Assembly (NCBI RefSeq): GCF_014845115.1
Contig: NZ_NKUI01000041.1
Coordinates: 33,467-97,466, forward strand
Length of the DNA stretch: 64,000 bases
Direction: 5' to 3'
Origin: Methylorubrum zatmanii
GTDB taxonomy: Bacteria > Pseudomonadota > Alphaproteobacteria > Rhizobiales > Beijerinckiaceae
Part shown: piece after piece, positions 58,601 to 64,000 of the stretch
How positions within the stretch are numbered: position 1 is the first letter of the stretch
Layout of the letters: the number at the start of each line of letters is the position of its first letter
Position numbers and translations under genes: made by a program
The notes under the pieces: generated by a model
Told to the model about the DNA's origin: nothing
Seen by the model: the letters and a program-made list of their open reading frames with translations, nothing else
Databases searched by the model: none

Positions 58601-59170
58601 CGCCAATCGATCAACCGGCAGGACCGCATCCGCCAGGGCAGCGGGGATGTTGCTCGTGGCGAGTTCGCCGGACCGGGATTCCTCCGTTTCCTCAGCGAAG
58701 GCGATGCCGCCGGCTTCCTTCACCGCCTTGAAGCCGAGGGTTCCGTCCGATCCGGTGCCGGCGAGCACCACCGAGATGCTGCGGCCGTCGATGTCGCGGA
58801 CCAGGGATACGAGGAAGCTGTCGATGGTGCCCCGTTCACCGAACCGTTGCTCGGCGAGTCTCAGCTGAAAATGGTCCCTCTCGATGCTCACGATCACATT
58901 GGGGTCGGGCAGATAGGTGCGCCCGGCCAGGAGGGGCATATCCTGCTCGATCCTGCTCAACTCGTGCCCTGCCTCCCGGAGGGCGCGACCGAACGCATCG
59001 ACGTCGAGCACCTCCCGATGCTGGAAGACGACGATGAACGCCGTATTCGGTTGCGGCGGAAGCTTCCCGAGAAGGTGAAGCAGCGATGACGTGTTCGCTG
59101 CCGATGCACACAGGGCGACGACGATCGGCTTGCCCTCGCGAAACTCAGGATCCTCTGAGGATGTCATCAT
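55664..59170 (-). CDS. CheB-CheR-PAS-PAS-HWE histidine kinase fusion
   Basis: A 1168-residue signalling protein. Residues ~15-195 are a CheB methylesterase domain (Ser23, His51, GTGSDGTLG Asp). Residues ~215-480 are a CheR methyltransferase (GTFMRRIQRRMQ, WVIGCSTGEEAYSFG, DPPFSRLDLISCRNLLIYLD). Residues ~640-730 form a coiled coil of repeated NEELQS units. Two PAS domains occupy ~740-985. The C terminus is an HWE kinase with VRELQHRSRNLLGVV holding the His, and HELTTNAVKYGAL for the ATPase. No membrane segment. The CheR domain lacks a chemoreceptor partner nearby. It may use CheB/CheR modules for sensory control of the kinase, as in other Rhizobiales hybrids. Confidence 0.93.
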   Translation of the reverse strand: MMTSSEDPEFREGKPIVVALCASAANTSSLLHLLGKLPPQPNTAFIVVFQHREVLDVDAFGRALREAGHELSRIEQDMPLLAGRTYLPDPNVIVSIERDHFQLRLAEQRFGERGTIDSFLVSLVRDIDGRSISVVLAGTGSDGTLGFKAVKEAGGIAFAEETEESRSGELATSNIPAALADAVLPVDRLAERIGASIRQLSSGDVSASSLEESELSDVLANIAAVLRNKTGHDFHGYKAGTFMRRIQRRMQVAQISDGQAYVEYLRTQPGEAQELFNDLLIGVTQFFRDAKEFERLERNVIPKLFQNKTRNDQVRVWVIGCSTGEEAYSFGILLREHMATLEEVPQVQIFATDLDGRALAAARAARYSDAVIRDVGPERLARWFVREGNTYCIVKEVREMCIFSQHSIIKDPPFSRLDLISCRNLLIYLDAELQSRVIPVFHFALRSEGVLFLGNSENVSRHTNLFAPIENRSRIFRRLETHSRILPDFPFTVASPRLENRPTSHLPARMLEPSLAQRAERFVERYTPAYVIVDDAHMVMHFSGRSGRYIHPAGGAATLNLLQLVHPDLRLDLRSALARATEEDDTIHLANRRVEQDGQILMLDLIVEPVRDVGNAARSFFVLFKEGGSPVAEPVTTSTASRDQYDRIQQLETELRETKDRLQAVAEEAESTNEELKASNEEYQSLNEELQSANEELQTSKEELQSVNEELTTVNGELGLRVQELGRINSDLKNFLESTQIATVFLDNELRVMRFTPASVELFHLVESDAGRPIAHIKSRIAYDELQDDARRVLRTLNSSEREIENADTGTRYMVRILPYRSVDNFIAGIVITFVDITARKQAEAALRESEERFRQFADASSDVLWIRNAKTLDFEYAGPAFETLYGASLSNAGQNDLRSWLKLVSEKDRKEVLDAFRRVRAGARVSHTFRIRRPSDGEERWLANADFPLFDDKGQVHRIGGITSDVTDAKLAAERQDVLVRELQHRSRNLLGVVTSLATRTIGRGAPVENFTTRLNALGRAQSLLSRSGNDTVEVSALVRAELAAYAGSNLKRITIAGPKVLLTSAQVQNFALALHELTTNAVKYGALKDESGRLSITWERLAAGNRGKRMALNWVESDVEIEPNGTERRGYGRELIENALAYALQGRTEYVLGSDGVRCRIELPLK

Positions 59171-59221
59171 GACCCGCTGCCGCAGAGGCTCCCTGTCGCT
59201 TCTCGTCCGGTTCCGTCAGCG

Positions 59222-60235
59222 TCAGCCGCGACCGCGATCCGATGGCTCCGATGGCGGTAGCGAGTGGAGGATGGCCTGTCGAATCGTATCGGCATAGCGA
59301 CGGTATTCGGCCTCGCGGGCTTCGTACATCTCGCTCACCGCCATCCGCCCCGCTTGGCGGCCATCCTCGGCCATGCGCCGAACGAGTTCGGCCCGCTCCT
59401 CGACGATGCGCAGGGCCACGCGCAGGGCTTCGTCGACGGCATCTTCCTGTTTCTTAGCAAGCACCTCGGCGCTGTAGGCATGGCCCACCTGACACCGGAA
59501 GCGCAACGGCGCTCCATCCACGATTTCGGACAGGACGCCGCCGCAGGCGGGGCAGGAGAGGGCGACGGGTTTGGCGATGGGCCGCAGGATCTCACTGTCG
59601 ATCCGTCCACCGGCGGCGATCTCGACTTCCAGAGTGATGTCGGCAGGTACGGGCCGGGGCGGCCCCGCCGGCTGGCGCACGAGTTCGGGCAGAACATCGG
59701 CCATGCGGGCCGCCGGCAGGATGAAATCGACTTCCGTGTTCGAGAGCGCATTGCGCGGCATCTCATCGGCGATCGCCTCATCGGGATCCTGCACGAGCGT
59801 GACGCCGCCGCAGCGTTTGATCGCCTGGAGGCCGGATACGCCGTCGTTGAGCATCCCGCTCAGAAGGATACCGATGACGCGGGGCCCGAAAGCGGCGGCA
59901 GCCGACCGGAACAGCGGGTCGATGGCCGGTCGGGCAAGATTCTCGCGCGGGCCGCATCCGAGCCGGATGCGGTCTTCCGACAGGATGAGGTGATGATCGG
60001 GCACGCCGAGATAGATGTGACCGCTCTGGATCGCCAAACCATCGACCGCCGCATGGACGGGCAGATGCACCGCTGCGGCCGAGATGGTGGCGAGGAACCC
60101 GAGGCTGCGGGACGGGACGTGGACCACGATGAAGACAGCAGCGGGAAGGTCTCGTGGCAGGCTGCCGAGGATCGCCTTGATCGGCGTCGTGGCGCCGGAG
60201 GATCCGCCGATGACGATGATGTCGCGATGGCTCAA
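59222..60235 (-). CDS. CheB-like methylesterase with C-terminal zinc-ribbon extension
   Basis: A ~337-residue protein. The CheB domain (~5-190) has IIVIGGSSGATTPIKAIL with the nucleophilic Ser, FIVVHVPSRS with the His and LLSGMLNDGVSG with the Asp. There is no receiver domain. The C-terminal part contains CPACGGVLSE...FRCQVGHAYS, a zinc-ribbon-like Cys2...Cys-His motif, and a helical tail. I place the start at the TTG at 60235 (LSHRDIIVIG, preceded by GGAG); the frame is open to 60355. It is just upstream of the giant CheB-CheR kinase on the same strand. Confidence 0.87.
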   Translation of the reverse strand: MSHRDIIVIGGSSGATTPIKAILGSLPRDLPAAVFIVVHVPSRSLGFLATISAAAVHLPVHAAVDGLAIQSGHIYLGVPDHHLILSEDRIRLGCGPRENLARPAIDPLFRSAAAAFGPRVIGILLSGMLNDGVSGLQAIKRCGGVTLVQDPDEAIADEMPRNALSNTEVDFILPAARMADVLPELVRQPAGPPRPVPADITLEVEIAAGGRIDSEILRPIAKPVALSCPACGGVLSEIVDGAPLRFRCQVGHAYSAEVLAKKQEDAVDEALRVALRIVEERAELVRRMAEDGRQAGRMAVSEMYEAREAEYRRYADTIRQAILHSLPPSEPSDRGRG

Positions 60236-60438
60236 GCTGCGCCGCTCCAGATGCGTTCCGGCCGGGTCCGTGAAGGCAGCTCCGGCCCGCACGGGCCCGG
60301 CGCGTATCCCATAGAAGTAGCGTCGGCTCGCACGGAATGTTCCGGGCGCCGGCATCGATACCGGTCACGCCCCGGCAATTCGGGATATGCAGGAACGTCG
60401 GCAGGCCGGCGGCCGAGGCCGCTCGGCAGCCCGTGCTG

Positions 60439-61425
60439 TCACGCGCCGTCGCTCAGATAGGTCGTGAGATTGCGCCGGATGCGGTCGAGCGGCATCTCGG
60501 CCGTGTCGGGCAGGACGAAGGTCTCGCCGGTGATGGTCTCGTAAGCGCGGATGTAGACGGCAGCGGCGCCGAGCACGACCTCGGAGGGGATCTCCGGAAT
60601 GGCGTCGCGGTAGGGGTCGCAGCGCGCCACGACCCAATTGCGGACATAGTCCTTGTCGAAGCTTTCCGGCGCGGTCCCGGCCGCGAGCCGCTCGGGATAG
60701 CTCTCCGCGAACCAGTAGCGGCTGCTGTCCGGGGTGTGGACCTCGTCGGCGAGCACGATCCGCCCCTCGGCATCGGTCCCGAACTCGTATTTCGTGTCGG
60801 CGAGGATGAGGCCGCGCTCGGCCGCGAGCGCCTGGCCGCGGGCGAACAGCGCCAGGGCCGCCTCCGAGACGGTGCGCCACTGGGCGGCGGTCAGCAGACC
60901 CTGCTCCACAATCGCTGCCTCGCTGAGCGGTTCGTCATGCGCCCCGTCCGAGGCCTTCGTGGTCGGCGTGATGATGGCTTCCGCCAAGCGCTCGTTCGGG
61001 CGCAGGCCTTCGGGCAGGCGGTGGCCGTACATCTCGCGCTCGCCGCGCCGGTAGCGGGTCAGGATCGAGGTGGAGGTGGTGCCCGCGAGATAGCCGCGCA
61101 CCACGATCTCGACCGGCAGGATGTCGAGCCGTCGGCCGACGACGACGTTCGGGTCGGGATAGGCGAGGACGTGGTTCGGGCAGAGGTCGGCAGTCCGCTC
61201 GAACCAGAAGCGCGCGGTCTGCGTCAGCACCTGCCCCTTGAACGGAATGGCGGCGAGCGGTCGATCGAAGGCGCTGATCCGGTCGGTGGCGATCAGGATC
61301 CGGCGGCCGTCGGGCAGATCGTAATTGTCCCGAACCTTGCCCCGGTACCGGTTGGGCAGACCCGCGATCTCCGCGTCATCGAGAACCTGATGCGCATGCT
61401 GCGCGAGAGAGGCGGCGTCCTTCAT
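60439..61425 (-). CDS. purC: Phosphoribosylaminoimidazole-succinocarboxamide synthase
   Basis: SAICAR synthetase of purine biosynthesis. The 328-residue product belongs to the long, yeast-like group: [73 protein letters not shown] and [22 protein letters not shown]. The ATG at 61425 is used; the frame begins three codons earlier with GTG. Methylobacteria may also carry a short PurC; only this one is visible here. Confidence 0.95.
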   Translation of the reverse strand: MKDAASLAQHAHQVLDDAEIAGLPNRYRGKVRDNYDLPDGRRILIATDRISAFDRPLAAIPFKGQVLTQTARFWFERTADLCPNHVLAYPDPNVVVGRRLDILPVEIVVRGYLAGTTSTSILTRYRRGEREMYGHRLPEGLRPNERLAEAIITPTTKASDGAHDEPLSEAAIVEQGLLTAAQWRTVSEAALALFARGQALAAERGLILADTKYEFGTDAEGRIVLADEVHTPDSSRYWFAESYPERLAAGTAPESFDKDYVRNWVVARCDPYRDAIPEIPSEVVLGAAAVYIRAYETITGETFVLPDTAEMPLDRIRRNLTTYLSDGA

Positions 61426-61626
61426 CTGTCTCACCCGCTCGTTTCACGAAAGGAGTTCGAGCAAGCCTCGTAGCAGGGAAGTGGCCCGTCCGCCTCTCCC
61501 GATCGCATCCGCTTCCGGCGGCGGCAAGGCAGCTGTGCAGTGGCGACGACGAAAGACGCCGCACGCGTGTTGGCACGCTGAGGCAGGATCGACGTCGCGG
61601 CCCTCGCAGGGCACGATACAGCGGCC

Positions 61627-62051
61627 TTACTCGTAAGGACCGCGGAACAGGTCGCCCAGGGCCTTCCGCCGAAACAGCGTCAGCCATCGCCGTCGCCGAT
61701 GCTCCGGCCGGTCGTGCAGCATGTGGCAGCGTTGGCAAAAGGCTGCGAGATTGCCGGGGCGGTTGTCGGCCGTGTCATGGTTCCGATGGGCGGCGGCGAG
61801 CACTACCCGCGTCGTCCGGACGGTCCCGAGGATGTCGTCGCCGGCGGTGAGACCAACGGGCCGCCCCGCACCGTCGCGCCAGGAGGCCGCCCCCTCGTCC
61901 CACCACCGCCCGTCGCCGAGGTGAAATACCGTACGGCATGAGGGCGCCCGCACCCCTCGCACCGGCCCTGGGCGCGGCCGAAGCGGATGACCGCAGAGAG
62001 TTGCGGCCAATCGATCGGATAGAAGAAGCGGTGCTCGCGCCGGATCGGCAT
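61627..62051 (-). pseudogene. HNH endonuclease-like gene broken by a frameshift
   Basis: The minus strand begins MPIRREHRFFYPIDWPQLSAVIRFGRAQGRCEGCGRPH in one frame and continues in the next as RTVFHLGDGRWWDEGAASWRDG, then LAAAHRNHDTADNRPGNLAAFCQRCHMLHD. The second half holds the HNH nuclease motif and ends LGDLFRGPYE. The break is at about 61937; restoring one G there would give RPHGRTVFHLGDG and join both halves into ~141 residues. Either a recent inactivation or a sequencing error; the reading frame is otherwise free of stops. Confidence 0.7.
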
Positions 62052-62086
62052 GGCAGGGGATCGCGTGCCAATGGCTACGCTTCCGC

Positions 62087-62530
62087 TTAGGCGACAAACG
62101 GAACAATGTCATGCCGAATCGACCTGGTCCGAGTGTCGGTCACGTTTGCAGGGGAAGCGCCGCGTCGAAGCTCGACATCGCCGCCGACCATCTCATCGCC
62201 GCGCGGGCCATCACTGCGGAGTAGGGGGGCGACGTGGCCGCAGCGATCGACCATGCCCTTCACACGGCGGGGCATGCTCTCAGGCGCGTTCAACCGGGAA
62301 TGGGACGCCGGGAAAACCTCATTGAGCGGAGCCTTTTCCGGCTCACGGCACCACGAGGCATGGGCGCGCTCGCGTATCTCGAAGGCCGTACGGAGCAAGG
62401 TTCCCGCCTTTCCCCGTGCCTCCGGCCGCAGGGTGAGCCCGAAATCACTTGGTTTACGATCGAGGACTTTCGCAGCCTGGCTTCGCCACGTCGCATCGGC
62501 AGCGACGAAGAGCAGTTCGAGCCCGGACAT
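62087..62530 (-). CDS. Uncertain hypothetical protein
   Basis: A 147-residue frame starting MSGLELLFVAADATWRSQAAK. It has G+C-rich third positions in its middle, which favours it over two overlapping plus-strand frames (62106-62741 and 62234-62779). The product (TLRPEARGKAGTLLRTAFEIRERAHASWCREPEKAPLNEV) has no recognised domain. The region could equally be non-coding or repeat-derived. Confidence 0.3.
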   Translation of the reverse strand: MSGLELLFVAADATWRSQAAKVLDRKPSDFGLTLRPEARGKAGTLLRTAFEIRERAHASWCREPEKAPLNEVFPASHSRLNAPESMPRRVKGMVDRCGHVAPLLRSDGPRGDEMVGGDVELRRGASPANVTDTRTRSIRHDIVPFVA

Positions 62531-63136
62531 ATGGATCTGGCTCAAACCACCTGTCGCAAGAGTAGAGACAGGCTTTGCACGCGCCTTAAGATTGCGCACA
62601 ATCTTTCAGTCGCAGCCCCTCCCGCAAGGGCGGCAGCCTGTCCAGTGCCGAGCTGCACACCCCTCATGCGCGCCAGAAATTTCGAATATGAAAGGCACTC
62701 CTTCACGGACGACGTCGTGCCGCGATCCCGCGTGTCCGTGAAGGAAGATCAGGCGGCACATGACACCAACGGCTCATAGCCCTACAGAATAGGTGTTCCG
62801 CACAATTAACAAAAATCAACAACATAGGAGAATCACTTGCAATCGAATGAGAATTCTGCGTCGCTCGAGATAATGACGCTCGCAATTGAAAAACATTTTT
62901 CCGTTGAGTATTTGAAAATAATTCTTCGCTCTACGATTTCAGACCTCCCTTAGGTATAGGTTTCCAGCTATCTGGAGCTACCCAGAGGTGTGGCCGTCTC
63001 CGCGCGTCCTCCCACCGAGGAGAGATGCGCCGGCCGCCAAATGAGAGGGCAAGATCTCTCGCACTGCATGCCTAGGCCCTGGCAGCGCGGTGCAGGCAGG
63101 GTCACACGGTGGCGGTTAGGAGCACGCGTCGGAAGC
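62531..63136. other. 606-bp region before the last LysR gene
   Basis: A+T-rich from about 62790 to 62960, without a supported gene; the likely promoter area of the LysR gene. The open frame continuing upstream of that gene to 62990 is not supported by family similarity. Confidence 0.5.
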
Positions 63137-63925
63137 ATGCAAAACTCTCAGATGCTGCGTGACATGGCCCTGTTCGTGGAAGTGGCCAAACGGAAAAGCT
63201 TCAGTCAGGCGGCCGCAGCGCTGGGAATGCCGATCTCGTCGCTCTCACGGCGGATCTCCATGTTCGAACAGATGGTCGGCCTGCGCCTTCTCGACCGCAC
63301 CACGCGCCGGCTCGTTCTGACGTCGTACGGAGAGGCCTACTTCACCCAGGCGACCCGCCTGGTCGAAGAGGCACAACAGGCCTTCGACGATCTGGTGGCG
63401 GAGACGAAGGGGCCGAGCGGACTGCTCAAGATCGCCGCTCCGCCGGATTTCTGGGTCCTGCATCACCTATCCAGGATCGTCACGGACTTCTCCGCGCGCC
63501 ATGAGCACATCCGGGTTCATGTCGATCTGAAACCCAGCACGATCGACTTGGTGGGCGGCAACTACGACCTCGCGGTGAGCATTGAGGAACCTCGCGAAAC
63601 CTCGCTCATCATGCGTAAGGTGGCGGAAGTCGGAAACGGACTGTTTGCGGCACCGGCCTATCTCGATACCTATGGCCGGCCCAAAGCGCCCAGGGACCTG
63701 ACGGCCCATCGCGCCATCGTACCGACGCAGGGGGCCGACACGACGTGGTCGCTCAGTCGCGCCGGCGAGGTCGTCCCGCTGCCGGTGAAAGGGCCGATTT
63801 CCTGCAACTCACCGAGTCTCGCTCGCCGCTTGGCCCTGGCGGAGCAGGGGATCATCAGCGCGCACCGCCTCAGCGTCGAACGGGACTTGGCCCAGGGCCG
63901 GCGAGCTATGCGGGAGATTGGGTGA
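63137..63925 (+). CDS. LysR family transcriptional regulator (short C terminus)
   Basis: A 262-residue LysR regulator. The HTH lies at ~5-65 (MLRDMALFVEVAKRKSFSQAAAALGMPISSLSRRISMFEQMVGLRLLDRTTRRLVLT); the substrate-binding domain starts near 92 (GLLKIAAPPDFWVLHHLSRIVTDFSARH). The family usually ends ~30-40 residues later, with a block like DLASGRLVRVLPDW. Here the frame ends DLAQGRRAMREIG, while GDWVTTVC appears in a neighbouring frame, suggesting a late frameshift. The ATG at 63137 begins the family N terminus. Confidence 0.85.
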   Translation: MQNSQMLRDMALFVEVAKRKSFSQAAAALGMPISSLSRRISMFEQMVGLRLLDRTTRRLVLTSYGEAYFTQATRLVEEAQQAFDDLVAETKGPSGLLKIAAPPDFWVLHHLSRIVTDFSARHEHIRVHVDLKPSTIDLVGGNYDLAVSIEEPRETSLIMRKVAEVGNGLFAAPAYLDTYGRPKAPRDLTAHRAIVPTQGADTTWSLSRAGEVVPLPVKGPISCNSPSLARRLALAEQGIISAHRLSVERDLAQGRRAMREIG

Positions 63926-64000
63926 CGACGGTGTGTTGAAGGCGGCGTATCGAGGCGGGGTGGGAAACCTGCCCGAAACCCCCACGGAGAGAGATACCCA

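Overview
The window looks like a chromosomal segment of a Methylobacterium / Methylorubrum (M. extorquens-type) alphaproteobacterium. It is strongly G+C-rich and carries MeaB, the MeaA-type coenzyme-B12 mutase (ethylmalonyl-CoA mutase), crotonyl-CoA carboxylase/reductase and the propionyl-CoA carboxylase beta chain. Together these are a large part of the ethylmalonyl-CoA pathway, used by isocitrate-lyase-negative methylotrophs to regenerate glyoxylate. The species call is inferred from gene content, not from a database search.

Layout. 1-9.7 kb: start of sbcC, sbcD, an L,D-transpeptidase, an S9 peptidase, a lipoprotein esterase, meaB coupled to a pyroglutamyl-peptidase-like gene, and leuD. 9.7-22.4 kb: trpS, meaA/ecm, katA, ccr, a flavin/pyridoxamine-oxidase-fold protein, ilvC, a TetR regulator with a palindromic operator candidate, tRNA-Val(CAC), a TerB-like membrane protein and pccB. 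22.6-30.7 kb: small lipoprotein, ATP12, HAD phosphatase, PsiF-like secreted protein, RluA-type pseudouridine synthase, YegD-like Hsp70, M32 carboxypeptidase and RarA. 30.9-38 kb is less tidy: tRNA-Ser(CGA), an orphan modA, a beheaded alcohol dehydrogenase, a LysR regulator, a DUF1501/DUF1800 secreted pair, a decayed IS5-type transposase and an SMR transporter.

38-48.3 kb holds a beta-lactamase-fold hydrolase and then, on the minus strand, what I consider the most interesting system here. It is an NHLM-type peptide export operon: an HlyD adaptor, a C39 peptidase-ABC exporter and a second ABC exporter, with overlapping reading frames. It is followed by an 82-residue peptide with a canonical double-glycine leader and by an HdeD-like membrane protein fused to a papain-like (H...NC) domain. 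No dedicated modification enzyme is visible, so the product may be an unmodified secreted peptide.

48.5-64 kb: small proteins, an ABC-F ATPase, an A+T-rich foreign-looking kinase-DUF2087 fusion abutting an AlkA-type glycosylase, a signalling hub (single-domain receiver, giant CheB-CheR-PAS-HWE kinase, stand-alone CheB), purC, a frameshifted HNH endonuclease gene and a LysR regulator with a short C terminus. A ~100-bp interspersed repeat occurs three times between genes (16.9, 20.7 and 34.2 kb).
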